DNA of 64,000 nucleotides from CBDAQR01 sp965199055 (GTDB lineage Bacteria > Pseudomonadota > Gammaproteobacteria > Pseudomonadales > Halieaceae). The position numbers and the translations under genes are program-made. A model generated the notes under the pieces. The model did not search any database, was not told where the DNA came from, and worked only from the letters and a program-made list of their open reading frames with translations. Below are positions 26,701 through 41,700 of the stretch, one piece after another (positions within the stretch are counted from its first letter, which is position 1; each line of letters begins with the position of its first letter). Location: assembly GCA_965199055.1 (NCBI GenBank), contig CBDAQR010000004.1:434001-498000 (forward strand), read 5' to 3'.

Positions 26701-29700
26701 GGGATCATTCCCATCATTCTGGAAGATTCCGCGACCGTCATTTCGTCTGCCGATTTTACCGATGTCGATCTCGACATCGTCAATCGCCTCCAGCATGTGA
26801 CCAATGTCACGCGGACGGGCGGCGATCTGGACCTGAGTGTAGATGCACTCGGTGCCATACCCGGCTTTATGCTCGAAGCGGGCACGGTGTCGGTTTCAGA
26901 TTCCGGCGAGAACGTCTCTGCTGCGGACTTCACCGCGGGTAACCTGCTGCAAGTCACTGCTGTAGAAGTTACCAGCGGTAGCTTGGAAGGGTCTGTTGAA
27001 GAAATCGAATTGCTTCCCATTCTTACCGTATCAGGCGTCGGTACGACCGTCCGGGCTACTGGCTCAGCGGGTGAGATCCTCGCATCTGACTTCGATGCCG
27101 ACAATCTGGCGGCCGTTACTGAGGCAGTGGTTGACGGCGGCAATCTGATACTGGACGTAGCCCAGGCACAAGCCCTGTTTGACTCTCTGCCCGCCCTCGA
27201 TGCGACCAGCGCATCCGAGTTTACGGTCGAAGGGGATATTGCCGGACTGAACGCACTCGATCTGGCTGGCGTGTCAGGCCTCGAGGCACTGCGCGTGCGC
27301 GATGATGCTACGGCTGTGAGCAACGCCAATTTCGATGGTGGCAATCTGCCCTTGGTCGATGCCATTACGCTTGTTTCCGGTGATCTCGTCGCGGATGTCG
27401 CCGGCCTGGGTCTGCTGCCGGCGATTGAGCTAGAGGGTGGCACGGTATCCCTGGCCGATAGCGGCCCCATTATTGCCGCATCAGACTTCACTACAGACTT
27501 CAACCTGCAGGTTGTCAGCGCGGTTGATGTCATCGCAGATACCCTGGTGGTGGATGCGACCGGTCTTCAGTCATTGCCGTCTCTAACCGCATCTACTGGA
27601 TCAGTCCTGCTCGAGGATACCGCTGCCAACATCAATTCAGTGAGGAACGATTCCAACTTTGATTCGGTAGAATTTCTTGATGTGCTCAGCGGTCAACTCG
27701 ACGGCAGTATTGCTGAGATAAGTGATCTTCCCGATATCCTTGCCGCGCCAGACGGGATTCTTTTGTTCGATACGGCTGCCAATATTGACGCGGCGAACTT
27801 CGATGCGGGCAACCTGAGCTACGTCAATTTGCTGGTAATGGTTGGCGGTACGCTGAATCGCGACGTCGACTACATGAACGCGCTGCCGGAGCTACTGGTC
27901 GCCGGTGCCGGTGCAGCGGCGATTACTGACACCGGAGAGAACCTGGCGCAGGCAGATTTCGATCTAGGAAACCTGCCGCAAGTCAGTGCTGTAACGATGG
28001 ACGGCGGTACCTTCCTGGGTACGGTGGAACGACTGAATGCTATCCCCGACTTTTCAGTCAGCAACGGCACTGTTGGCTTGCTGGATACCGGCGAAAACCT
28101 GACCAACCTTAACTACTCGCAAGACAATCTGCCCACGGTGTCAACGGTGACCGTGACTACCGGCAACCTGTCGGGATCGATCGAAGCGGTCAATGCCATC
28201 CCGGGTCTGGAGCTACTCGGCGAGGGTGACGGTACGGTCTCCTTGTTGGACACGGCGGCGAACATTGACGCCGCCAACTTTGCGGAGGGTGGTATAGCGC
28301 TAGCGAGCGCGCTGGAAGTTATCGGCGGTACGTTGACCCGCAGTGTCGAGGGTCTGCTGTTACTTCCAACGGTGACCGCCAACGGCGGCGTCGTCGCGTT
28401 GAGCGATCCGGCCACCAACCTACAGGGTATTAGCTACGATCTAGCCCCTCTCGACGCCGTAAGTCAGGTGGAGGTGACTGGCGGTGAACTGACAGGTTCC
28501 ATAGCGGAAATAAATACTATCCCAGGACTCTCGCTGGGGGCTGGTGCGACGATTGCCGTGGAGGATGTCGCGTCGCTGATCGAATTGGCGAACTTTGGCG
28601 CGGACAATATAGCCCAGGCTACTAGCCTGACTGTCACAGGTGAGACCCTGACCGGTACGGTGGCCGAACTGCTGGCTCTGCCCACGGTCAGCACCGGAGG
28701 TGATGGTGCTGTCGCACTGAGCGATATTGCTGACAACCTCTCCGGGCTCGATTACGCGGCTCCCTCTCTCGACGCCGTAAGTGCAGTCGAAATGACTGGC
28801 GGCAGTCTGGTAGTCACCATTGCCGAGCTGAATGCCATACCCGCTTTAAGCCTCACGGCGGGCGATATTACGATTAGTGATACCGCCGAGAATATTGCGG
28901 ATGCTGATTTTACCCAGGGTAATCTGCCGCTGGTGGGGGCCGTCCAGGTTACGGCCGGTACTCTCACAGTTTCGGTTGAGGATTTCGATGCCCTGCCCGC
29001 GCTTAGTGCCACTGCCGGCGAGATAGTTCTGCGCGATGATGCGGATGTGATCCAGGATGCGTTCTCGCCCTACGACTCAGCAGCTTTCTCCGCATTCACA
29101 GGGCTTGAATTGACTTCCGGGACCATGGACGAGGATGTCAATGTACTGACAAGCTTGCCGCCGATTTTGTTGGACGGCGGGGAAGTACATGTCTCCGGCG
29201 CTGCAGACGATCTCGATGCTGCAGATTTCACCGGTGGTAATCTCGCCGCGGCATCGCAGATTGTCATCACCAGTGGTGACTGGTCTTTGACAATTGCCGA
29301 AATTGCCGCTTTGCCTACTATCTCTCGGGAACTCGAATTCGGTGCACGGCTTGAGGTTCGCGACAGCGGTGAGGCTGTGGGAGCCGCTGACTTTACCAGC
29401 GGTAGTCTGGGTAATGTCGATGCGATTTACCTCGAGGAGGGCCTGCTCGATCTTAGTATCGATGGGCTGGGTTTGCTGCCCACCCTCTTTAAGAACGGAG
29501 GAATGATAAACGCCACCGATACGGCCACGAGTCTCCTGTCAGCGAATTACGTAGACGTCGTAAACCTGAGCCTTATCGATACGGTGACCTTAAATGGCGG
29601 CAATCTGGTTGGCACTGCGGCGGAGATCAACGCGCTGCCGGATCTCATTGTCGCTAACGGTACTGTGCAGATAGAGGACAGCGGTGATGAGCTCACAGGC

Positions 29701-32700
29701 CAGGATTTCGGCGTTGGTAACCTTGTTCAGGCGTCCAGTATTGTTCTCACTGGGGGTGTCTTCGCCTCGGATCTCACTAATCTGCTAGCTTTGCCCTCTA
29801 TCTCTGTACTGCCCGGTGCGCAGATCGAGGTTGCCGATGCGTCTATCAATGCGACCGGTCTCGACTTTTCACAGGGCAACCTGGGGCTGATAGACAGCCT
29901 AGAACTCAATGCCGGTCAGTTTGCTGGCAGCGCAGAAGATATCGCTGGACTACCTCCGGTGGCGCTGTCTGGTGACGCCTCCTTGCACCTGGTGGATAGT
30001 GGTGAAGTCATCAGCGCTACCCCCTTTGACCAGGCTGATAATTTTACTCAGGTCGGCTCAGTAGAAGTGTCATCGGGTGTGCTCAATATGACCATTCAGG
30101 AGATTCTGGATCTTCCTGTTCTGAGCAAGAGCGGTGATGCGGTTATTCGTGTCACCGATGACTTGGCGCTGATCCAGGATCGCGAGGCGGTTGGCGATAC
30201 AGGTGAAGTCGGTTCGATCAACGAAGGCAATCTCGCGGTTGTGGATGATTTCGTCGGTGGGATCGGTACCTTCGTGGGCACGGTAGCGGAATACCTGGCC
30301 TTGCCATCGGATACCATCTTTGAAGGCGGGAATATCACGCTGCAAGATGCCGGTGACGCTTTTGAAGGTCTCGATTTCGCGGGGGGTCCCAATGGCCGCC
30401 TTGCTGAAGTAAGCCGCATTGATATCACCGGCGGCACCTTTGATGGCTCTGCCGCAGAAATCTTGGCGCTGCCAATCATCAACAGCAATGCTGGAACCGT
30501 TAACCTGGCAGATACCGCCAATGAAATTCTGGCGAATATTGCGTTGCCGGGCAATCTAGCCAACGTCGCTGCGGTGGATATCACCAGCGGCGAACTCGCC
30601 GTTAGCCTGGGCGAATTGGTCGGCTTGCCGCCGTTGACCGCTTCGGGTGGTTCGGTGACCTTGCGCGATGTGGCGGCATCGGTCGATTCGGCCGACTTTG
30701 CCACGGCTAATCAGGCGCTTATTAGTGCGGTGGAGATCACCGCCGGTACCTTGACTGGCAGCGTTGCCGGCATTGATGGCCTACCGCCTGTCAGTCTCGA
30801 CGACGGAGCGGTGTTGCGTGTGCAGGACGCCGGTGAAGCAGTTGCTGCGGCCAGTTTTGGCGGTGACAATCTGGCGTTGGTCACCGAAATCGATATCAAC
30901 AGTGGGTTGCTGAATCTCACTATCGCCGAGCTACTGGCGTTACCCACGCTGAGCAACAGTGGTGGATTTATTCGCGTAACTGACGACCTGGCCCTGATCC
31001 AGGCGCGAGAAGCGGTCGGCGCCACCGGTGAACCCGGCTCGATCAACGAGGGTAATCTAGCCCTGGTCGACGATTTTGTTGGCGGCATAGGAACTTTCGT
31101 CGGTACTGTAGATGAGTACCTGGCGCTGCCGTCTGACACCGTATTTGAGGGCGGCAATATCACCTTGGTTGATTCCGGTGACGCCTTCGTCGGTCTGGAT
31201 TTCTCGGCTGGCCCGGACGGTCGTCTGGCGGAAGTTGATGCCATTGAGATAGACGGCGGTACCTTTGCCGGTTCGGTAGCGGACATTCTCGGCTTGCCGG
31301 CGATTAGCTCCAGCTCAGGTGAAGTTGCTGTGTCTGACGATGCAACTGTGCTGGCATCCAACCTGGGCGGGGGCGGGAACCTCAACTTTGTCACCAGCGT
31401 CGATGTGTCGAGTGGTGACCTGACGCTCAATCTGTCCACGATCGCTTTCCTCCCGAGTTTATCGGTATCAGGCGAGGGCCGTGTTTTGGCCGATGACACG
31501 CTGGAGAACTTCAATGGCGTAGATTACACCACCGGCAACTTCCCTATTATAGATTCTGCCGTTCTGACCAATGACGGCGTAGTGAGCGTGCCCTTTGTCG
31601 GCGCTCAGCTCACGGGCAATAATATTTCGTTGCTCAATAACAACGGTATTACAGGTGCAGCTGACCCCGAGTTCGCCGGCACGGGCATTGGTGTGCTTAG
31701 TGAAAACGGTGTGACCGGTAGTCTCATCGACAATGCTGCGGGAGCTTCCATCGTTGGCGAATCCAATGATGGTGTGATGATGCAAGATGGCGGCGACGTC
31801 TTGAATGCCGGCACGATTTCCGGCGGTGATGGCGCTAGCCCTCGCGCCGATGGTGTATCTGGTTGGACCGATGATCCCGCCAATGTCGATGAGGATGGCG
31901 CTTCACTGCGGGTTACCAATACAGCAACCGGCACGATCCAGGGTGATCGCTATGGTCTGGGGCTGTTCTCGGGAGCGACGGTTAATAACGACGGGGATAT
32001 CGAGGGTTCTAGTGGCATCCTGGTCGCAGATGAGCCGCTGATTCCCGATGAGAACAATGATCCGGAGAACCCCGATCCGGAGAACGACATCTTTTATCCG
32101 GTGGCCAATGCGAAGGCCACCATCTACAACACTGGCTCGATCATTGGCAGCGGTCTGCTCGATGAGCTGGTGGGTAATCATGTGTTCACGCCCAGTGGGG
32201 TGGGTATTCAACTAAACAGCTTTTTGATCGGTGCCATGGTGGAAAACTCTGGCGGTACCATCGCCGGTACCCAGATGGGCATCAACAGCATGGTTGATGG
32301 CACGGTGATCGTTAACGAGCTGGGCGGTGTTATATCGGGTGAGGGCGACGGCTCGAATATTTTCGGTGCTGACGAATTCCTGGGTATTCCCGGCGCTGGT
32401 ATTCGCCTTGATGCGGTTGATGGCGGTCACATAACCAATAGCGCTGGCAGCATTATTGAAGGTGATGCCTACGGCATCGCCGTCACGCAACAGTGGGGCG
32501 GTACGCCGGAAGCACCGATTCTCCTGGAGGAGGGCGCTAATACCACGGTGATCAATGCGGGCACCATTACTGCACTGACACAGGATGGTGTTCTCATGGT
32601 CGGCGGCGGCCTGGTGCAGAACTCCGGCCTTATCGAAAATCTTGGCGCGGGAGATCAGGGCACCCCGGACGGCGTGTCCGGCTGGTCTGACATCAATGAC

Positions 32701-35700
32701 AAATTCCTGGCCGATGACATTCCGCTGCAGCTGGACAATATTACCGATCCCGATCACCCCGATGGTGCAACGGCAACGGTGACGGCCACCGCTCGTGGCG
32801 TTGCTTTCTCATCCGGGGGCCTCGTCAATAACGACGGCCTGATTTCCGGTGGCGAGATGGGTATTTTGATCCAGGCCTATACCCCGGACCAATCTCATCT
32901 GGGCGGTGCAGTATTTAACCTCGCAGGTGGTGAGATCAGAAACGATGACGGTGAGAAGCCTGCTATTTCGCTGAGCGGTTTCCTTGCGGATGGAACCATC
33001 GACAACGATGGCACGATAGACGGTGCCGGCCAGGGTATTCAGGTTCTCGTTGACAACGTCACGATCGACAACTCGGGCACTATTCTGGCCGGGGGAACTG
33101 CGCCCTGGGCAACAGAGATAGGCGGTGCGGGTATTAGCGTGCCCCATGGCGAGAACGTTTCTATTGTAAACAGCGGCGATATCCTCGCCGAGCAAAAGGG
33201 TATTGCTGCAGAGGCACGCTACGACGTCGATGCAGATAATTTCTACGTGGAATCCAGCCGCCTGGATATCACTAACAGCGGGCTGATCTCCGCAATGAAC
33301 AACGATGGTATCAAGCTGTGGATGGGTGGCGATATTGTCAATACGGGCGTGATCGAGTCCCTGAACGAAACGGGCTATGCCAGTGATGGCGTCAGTGGCT
33401 GGATCGATGATCTTTCGCTACCCGTATCGGGTATTGCCGGGCTCGACATCACCAACACGGGTGATGGTGTCACCACAGGTGTGATTTCTGGGGTGCGTGC
33501 AGGTATAGCCGGCTCTACCGGTCTGATTCTCGATAACTCGGGCCTGGTAGAAGGCTCTCATGTCGGTCTCTTCTCGCAATCTTTTAATACGGAAGACGGC
33601 ATGCCCGTCACCGACATTGTTAACACCGGCACTATTCGTTCGAACAACGATTGGGACGATAGTTGGTGGGATGCGGATCACTACGGCATCGGCATCTATG
33701 GCGAAATGGAGTCGGTCACCATTGATAATGCCGGCCTCATTTCAGGTGAGCACGGCGCGATTGAGAATACGGTTTTCACTGTCGGCATGACACTGACCAA
33801 TCAGGCGAGTGGTGTCATCGATGGCGATATATCGACATTGTCGCAGACGGCGGTGGATAACGACGGCGAAACGATGCCCGATGATCCCAGCCTGCTCGCG
33901 GATGTCGTTACGAACCTCGGCACTATTAACGGCGATGTTTCACTGGGCTTTGGCGACGATGTCTACGATGGCTCTCTCGGCACAAATAATGGGCTGATCG
34001 ATGGAGGCTCAGGCAACGACACCATTGAGGGGGGTGCCGGCGCAGATCAGATCGCTGGTGGCTCTGGCGACAATGTGCTGACAGGCAACGACGGCGCTGA
34101 CCTCTTCATTCATAGCACGGGAAATTCCGTTATCACCGATTTCTCGCCAGCGGAGGACACGCTCAGTCTGTTCGATGCGGGTCTCACTGACCAAAACTCC
34201 GATGGGGTGGTTGACCTTGACGATGTTTTGGCGGTGTCTAGCGAGGTTCCCGATGGCTTGCTCACTGATACGATCATTGATCTTGGCGCAGACAACTCGG
34301 TCACCCTGAAAGGCGTTTCGAAGGTCGATCTGCTGGAGAGCAGCTTCGCGGATCTGGGTACTTTGGCTGCCTGGGAAGGTTCGTTAGGAGAGTGGTACAA
34401 CGAGTTCCTTGCCGGTGGAGGGGCCTACGCGGGTAGAGACATCATCATTCGCGACAATCCCGGCGGCATCGACTTTATTCTTTACCAGTGGGATGGTGAT
34501 CCCGCCGATGTGTTTGCCGAGCTAATTGTAGAAGAAGGCCACGGTCACTACTTTGTTGACTTCAACACTGTCGCCGGCTTGAACCTGCCGCTTAGTGTAG
34601 AAGGCGAGCAATACAGCGAGTTGGAAGGCGGTACGGTGGAGAACCGCGTTATCGCAACTGCGAGTATCGCTGCTGTAACCGGGGCCGATATTTCCGGACC
34701 GGGATTCGTTGATGCGCAAATCGTGGTAATTGACTCCTTCTCCGCGATCATGGGTGCGGACTACGACGCCGATCCCACGCTGGCGACTGTCCGGGATTCG
34801 GGGGCGCTGTTGGTGGTAGACACTGCGGCTGGAATTGCAGGTGCGGTGCACGATGGATCTATGGGGCTTGAAGCCTCTGATTACCTGTTCTGGCAAATAT
34901 CTGACACGGTAGACGGACTGAATGCGTTCATCGTTGATGACGCGTTCACCAACGCGAATCTATTGCAGGTACCGAATGTTGAGGCGCTCTTCGCTGCCGA
35001 TGAGTTTTTTGCTCAGATTCTCGATCTGCCCGCGCCTGTCACGCAACTCGCCATAACCAGCGGCCAGTTGGACATCTGGCCTCAGGCTGCTGTGGATGCA
35101 GTCTTACCTATACGCACGCTTAACGATGCCAGTATCCGCATCTACGGTTCGCCGGCGGAATTTGTCGACTCCGATATCGCGAACCAGTTTGACTATAACC
35201 TCTGGCAAGGCGACTGGCGTTTCGAGGTGGAAGGACCTGCCTGGGAAATCGAGCCGATGTTCTACGATGGTTCGCTGCCCGAGTGGACGAATGTGGTGGT
35301 CACAGAAGGCACCTTGTTCCTGAATCTCGATTTCGTCGCTCACGCCAACTTCAATGGCACCACGCTCGGCGATGCCGAATTCTTCCCCTTTGGTTCGGTT
35401 GCAGCAATCGAAGGCTTCGACTTTGGTCAGCTGAGTAACGCCAATTACAGCTACAACGTGCACGACAACTGGAGTAACGTCGATGCGGCGGACTTCTTCA
35501 GCGAGCCGCTGAATGGTGCAGGCACCATCTTTGTGCAGGAGCCCGCAGGAAACCTGGCAGCTTTGGTCGATGATGTTGCGGTGGATCTGCCCGCGGCCAT
35601 CAACGACATTAATATCATCTACTCTCACGAAATCGAGCCGGGTGGTGCGGATGCCGCTGCCAAAGGCGTTTTGGGCGCTGAGAACCGTTTCCAAATTCCC

Positions 35701-38700
35701 AGCGAATTCGGTGTAGATGACGCAGGTGAAGTCACCGTCACCAACTTTACGGATGGTGTCGATGCGATCACGCTGCCCAGCTTGATATGGACCGGCGATT
35801 TCGATCCCGCCAATACTGCCTTCCGCAGTGCCGCCGACCATGCCGCCAATGTAGGCACTGATGGTCGATCCAGCATCGATATTCTCGATGATGGCGACGA
35901 CACGGTGATTAATCTCTACCAGGACGATGACGCTTCCATCGATGTATCGATCCGGTTGGTCGGGGTTGATCACGCCGCTATCGACAACTACGACTTTGAT
36001 GCACTCGGGTTCGGTGATCAGCCGCCGCTCCCGGAGCACACTATCTTCCCGGTCCAGTTGTTTGATGATCCTGCAACCTGGCCCGTTGATGAGTTCGGGC
36101 AGGTAGCGGTGCAAGGACAGTCGTGGGAGATTGAGCTCGTTCTCGACGCTCTCCAGCCAGGTGGACCGCTGGAGCCCTTGGCAGGGACATTCTCTGAACT
36201 GCGCTCCAACGACGCCATACTCTGGTACCCGGCGACAGGCCTGGCCCAGGTGAATACAGAAGTATCCGTGCTCGGCCGATTCTTTGATGGCGAGGCCTGG
36301 GTGGACGGGGTCCTCTACGCCTGGGGCAATGTGTCTGAGCTGTCGGGTCTGGACTTTGACGGTGCGACCGGTGGTCTGACCAATGCGGTACCGGTGTTGG
36401 AAGGCTCGGTGGCTGAGCTGACGGCAGCGGGCATTTACGACGGCACGGATGGTGTAGCCGACGCGAGAGCGGCGGGCAATCTGCATGTGTATGACTCGGT
36501 AGCAGGTATTAAGGGCCTGGATGCTGGAGGTAGCGTCAATGGCGTTGACCTGACTGAGCTTACCGTTCGCGGCGTGTGGGACACCCTGCAAGCCATTCAG
36601 GACGCGGTTAATGACGGTGATTTTGTGCCGGGAGCATCACGCCTGGGCGAAGCCGATGGCGTTAATGTGGCCGACAATATCTGGACGCTGTTCGGTGCTA
36701 TCGGCGCGGGTGAGATCCCCGATGTGGTGACCTATCTGGCGGCCGATTCCGGCGACGCCGAGATTGAGCTGAACGCGATCTTCACCGGCGATGCCATCCC
36801 CTTCGATGTATGGGACGGTGCGAGCCTGGCCATATACGGTTCGGCGCAGGACTTCATCGACTATGACGTTGATAACAACTTCCCCTATGACCGCTTCTTC
36901 GGCAATTGGTACTTCGAAGCGCGCGATGACGGTAATGAGCTGGGCCAGTTGTTCTACAACAACACGCTGCCGGACTGGAGCACGCTGGTTATCCAGGAAT
37001 TCGGTAACGGTCTGTATGTCGACATCTCTGATCCGAACATCACGCTGAACGATTACTACGTGATTGCCGAGGCGGGCACGGAGTTTGTTGTGTTCGGTAC
37101 GGTTGACGATGTCCGCGGTCTGGGTCAGGCCTTGGACGAAGGCCGCTTCCAGGGCGACTTCCACTACGACGTACACGATACGCTGGATGCGATTAACGCA
37201 GCGATTGCGGCGGACGACTTCACGGCCGATCCGGTGCTGAGTGATACCTGGACGGTGTTTGTTAACGATACGGCGACGCGCCTGCACCAGGCGTCGATTG
37301 ATGCTGATCCGCTGCCGCTGATGGCCGGTGGTAAGGACGTTATCTACACCCACCAGATTACGGCTGATCCTGTGGCCACGGCGGTGCTGGGTGCGTTCGA
37401 GAACACATTCCGTTTTGAGGAAGGTTCATCGGTCACGATCAATGGCTTCACGGATGGCATTGATACGCTCGAGATGTATGCACTGAGCGACTACGCGGGC
37501 TACGACCCGCAGAATGTGGAGTTTGTTGACGGTGCGAGCACGGCGGACGGCAACAACAATGTGGTGACCGTTGATTCAGACGGTACGGATACCACACTCG
37601 AGATCTATCTTGCGGACGGTGATACCAACGCCGACGCGACTATCGTGCTGGCGGATCGTGACTTCACCAGCGCCGATATCAACGCGTTTGATTTCTGGGG
37701 ACTGGCCGCGGGTCAGGATCCGGGTCTGCCGCCGAACTCGATTTATGCATACCAGCTGTTCGATCCTGCGGCCGATTGGTTTGAGGGTGATGACGACAAC
37801 CCGACGGATGTCGCGGTGTATGGCGAACCCTGGCAGATAGACCAGGTGATCAATGCCTTTGAGACGGGTTTCGATCCGTTTGCGGTGTTGCCGCGGATTG
37901 GTTCGCTGCATGTGCAGAGCAATGAGTACTGGTATCCGGCGACGGGTCTGGCTGATCTGGCGATTCCTGTCCTTGTTGACGGTCTGGTATTTGATGCGGA
38001 TGCGGGTGAGTGGGTCACTGGACCGCTGTATGGCTGGGGCAATGTGTCTGAGCTGTCGGGTCTGGACTTTGACGGTGCGACCGGTGGTCTGACCAATGCG
38101 GTACCGGTGTTGGAAGGCTCGGTGGCTGAGCTGACGGCAGCGGGCATTTATGACGGCACGGATGGTGTAGCCGACGCGAGAGCGGCGGGCAATCTGCATG
38201 TGTATGACTCGGTAGCAGGTATTAAGGGCCTGGATGCTGGAGGTAGCGTCAATGGCGTTGACCTGGCTGATCTTACCGTTCGCGGGATCTTCGATACGCT
38301 GCAGGCCATCGAAGATGCTGAAAGCGACGGCGACTTTGTCCCGGGCACTTCCCGTGTCGGTGAGGCTGACCAGGTCGTGGTACACGAGGTGGCTGAAGTC
38401 CTGCAAGAGGGCTTCAACAATACGGGCTTCGACTTTATCCCGAGTGTGGCGACTAGCGTCAATGTTAGTGATGGCGTGTTGTATCTCAATGCGGGTCTCG
38501 TGGCTGATATATCGATACAGGTATCTGCCTGGAGCGAGACTGCCGTTATTGAAGTCAATGGAGACTACCCGACGTTCGAGTGGGCTGCACTGGCGGATAC
38601 GGACGCAATCACCTACCTGGCGGGCAACTATTACTTTGTTGTCAGCGGTTCAGCAGAAGAGCTTTCGAACGGCTTCTACGACGGTGTCTTCGGTTCAGTC

Positions 38701-41700
38701 GACGCCCGTAATGGTGAACTCTATCCGGATCTTGCACTAACGTCTGGCCACTTGTTCATTAACCTGGAACAGCCAGAGCAGAACAATTTCGGCAATGTCA
38801 GCACCAGCGGCGATGGTCATGTGACGATCTTTGGTGGTGTGAGCACGATCGAGAACTTCGACTTCAACAGGTTGAATGCGGCGCAGTCCAACTACGATAT
38901 ACATGATACCTGGGCCAACATTGATCCGGCCGTCACAGACTTTACTGCGGCTCCGCTGTCTGGTGCGGCCAATGTCTTTGTGGATGATGCGGCGACGGCG
39001 ATTGCCGCCATAGTGGATGCTCCGTTGGATATTGAAGGCATTCCGGTCATCTATACCCATTACATCAATGACACTGATGCGGCTCAGGCCGTACTGGGTG
39101 CCAACAATACCTTCTCGATGGTCGCTGGCGGCAGTGCCACCGTGACAGGCTTCACTGACGGTATCGATACTCTTGAGTTCCAGGAATCCTACGCCAACGG
39201 TTTGTGGACGGATAATCTGGTAGTCGGTGATAGCGCGGCGGGTGTCGACGCTGATGGCGTATCGAATCTGATCATTACCCAGGTGGGCGATGATACCCAG
39301 ATCGATCTCTATATCGGCGAAGACACCGATATCGACGCCAGCCTGACTTTGCTGGACGTTACAGCGGCCGATATTAATGAATACGACTTCTGGGAGCTGC
39401 GCGCTGGCGAAGAGGAGCCGCTGCCCGAGAACGTACTGTCGGCGTTTGAACTCAGTGATCCGGCGAACTGGACACCCAACTTTGCTGTTGAAGGCCCTGG
39501 TTGGGTGATGGATTTAGTTGTGGACGCGTTATTGCCCGGCGGAGGGCTGGACGGCTTTATCGCCGACGGCCAGATCACCGAGCTGCGCGTGACGGACGCC
39601 GAGTATTACCGGCATGTCAATGACCTGAAGGCGCTGGGTGAACTCACCACGCCGATTCCTGTTAACGTTCTAGGACCCGTGTTCGACGGCTCAGCATGGA
39701 CCACGGGTACCCTCTACGCGACAGGCAATGTGTTTGACCACACTGGTCTGGATTACGCTGGCAACGGGACGTTGAGCAATGCGGTTCCTGTAGTGGACGA
39801 TAATGTGGCCAACGTTGCCGCAGGTAATTTCCAGGATCCGACCCTGGCTGCCGCGCTAACCGATGGTGTTATTAACATCTATGACAATATCGCAGCGATA
39901 CAGGGCGCAAACTTCGACGCCAATGCGGATATCGCTCTTGGCGATGTCGATAACTGGACAGTGAACGATACCTTTGCCGCTATTCAAACTGCGTCTGACA
40001 ATGGCGAGTTTGGATCGGGTACCCTGGCGTTGGCCACCTCTGTCTTCATCGCCGATACCGCTGATGAAGTCACTTCGGCACTGTTTGGTTTGCCACCGGA
40101 AGTGACGGATGTGGCGGTTACAGACGGAACGCTGCATCTCCGCCTTGACGATGAGAATTGGCTCGATGGGCGCCTTTACTTCGAAGGCCTCGGGGAGCGT
40201 GACGGTGTTGATCCCTGGGGAGAAATTACGCCCTACGGCAGTATCGCCAATATCGCCCTGGCCGATTTCAACAACATCAACCAGGCCAGCAACTGGAACC
40301 TCGGCCTGCATGATAATGTGGCGAATCTGCTCGCGATCAGCGACTGGACGGTAGATAACCTCGATTTTGTCGCACACGTGATCGTCAATGACGATGCTGT
40401 GAATATTGCGCAGGCTTTCAACGACAACGGATCGCTACCGTTCAGCTTTAACGGCGTGTTCACGGCCTACGTGCACTTTTTCAACGACGACGACCCTGTG
40501 TTTACTGCGCAGTCTGTGCCGGGCGCCGATGAGAACACCTTTGTGATTCCGCAGGGCGTCACCGCAACCATCGACAATTACTGGGATGATACGAGTTACT
40601 TCGAGCTGCCGGACTTGGTGAATGACGAGGGCTTTGATCCCAATGATGTGGTGTTCGGCCCCTATGCCGATGACGGTAATCACAACATCGACGTCAGCTA
40701 TGACGGTGCCAATACCGTAATTGATGTCTATGAAAATGATGGCGATGCGGTCGCCGACACCACCATCATCTTGAATGGCGTCAATGTGGTAGACCGTATT
40801 ACCGAGTACGACTTCTGGGGCCTCCGAGGTGGCGAGCAGGAGCCGCCGATTCCCGATGGGTCCTATACCTTCTCTGAGTTGTTTGCTGAAGACACACAAA
40901 CGCTGATCGATGCGAGCCACGTGGTGGTCAAAGACGAGCCGTCACAGATCTACGCATACCTGTTCGGTCAGATGGGCGATGTGGCAGGTCATCTGGGTTA
41001 CATCGATGAACTGGTGGTCGAGGAGGGACACGGTAACTTCTTCATTGATGTGGGTGTTCTGGACTCGCTGCTCATTCCCCTGAGCGCTGAGGGCTTCTTC
41101 TTTGATGAGAACTTTGGCCTTTACCTCGAGAAAGCCATTGTAGGTACCGGCAGTCTCAACCAAATTGCTGCCGTCGATCTCGGTGGCCCAGGTTTTGTCG
41201 ACGTCTTTCTGGTAGGGATCGACACGGTTTCCGCAATCGAGAATGCCACCTATACCGGTAACCTGGCCAGCTTGCTCGGCTTCACCGGCGATTTAGTAGT
41301 CTTCGATACTGTCGATGCGATTGAGAACGCCTCGTTTACCGGCGGCGCAGGACAGCCTGCGGCGGAAGACGTGCAGTTCTACCAGGTGCAGGACAGCTGG
41401 GAGAACATCCGCGATGCCTCGGACGCCAATAAGTTTGATGGTGGCAACCTGGGCTCGGTGGTAGAGGTGATCGTTGCAGACGATGTGGCTGGCCTCAACG
41501 CCGCATTCGGTGACGGCTACAGGCCGGAAGTCACCGGCCTCGCGCTCAATACGCCGGAAACACTGTGGATACCGACCTGGGCCGCAGTGGGTGATGTGTT
41601 GCCCGTGAGCACTTGGCATCCCGATGCCCTGATCCTCATTGAGGATCCACTGCAGAGCTTTATTGATGACGATTTCGACAATACCTTCAATTGGCAGTAC

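Noticed and set aside
26574..27533. Minus-strand frame of 319 codons within the repeat tract
   Set aside because: Ser/Thr/Pro-rich low-complexity translation typical of an antisense shadow of GAT/GCC-rich repeats.
35104..36591. Long minus-strand open frame (495 codons) antisense to the giant gene
   Set aside because: It mirrors the strong codon bias and repeats of the sense strand; its protein has no recognisable domain, and many similar frames occur opposite every long repeat.
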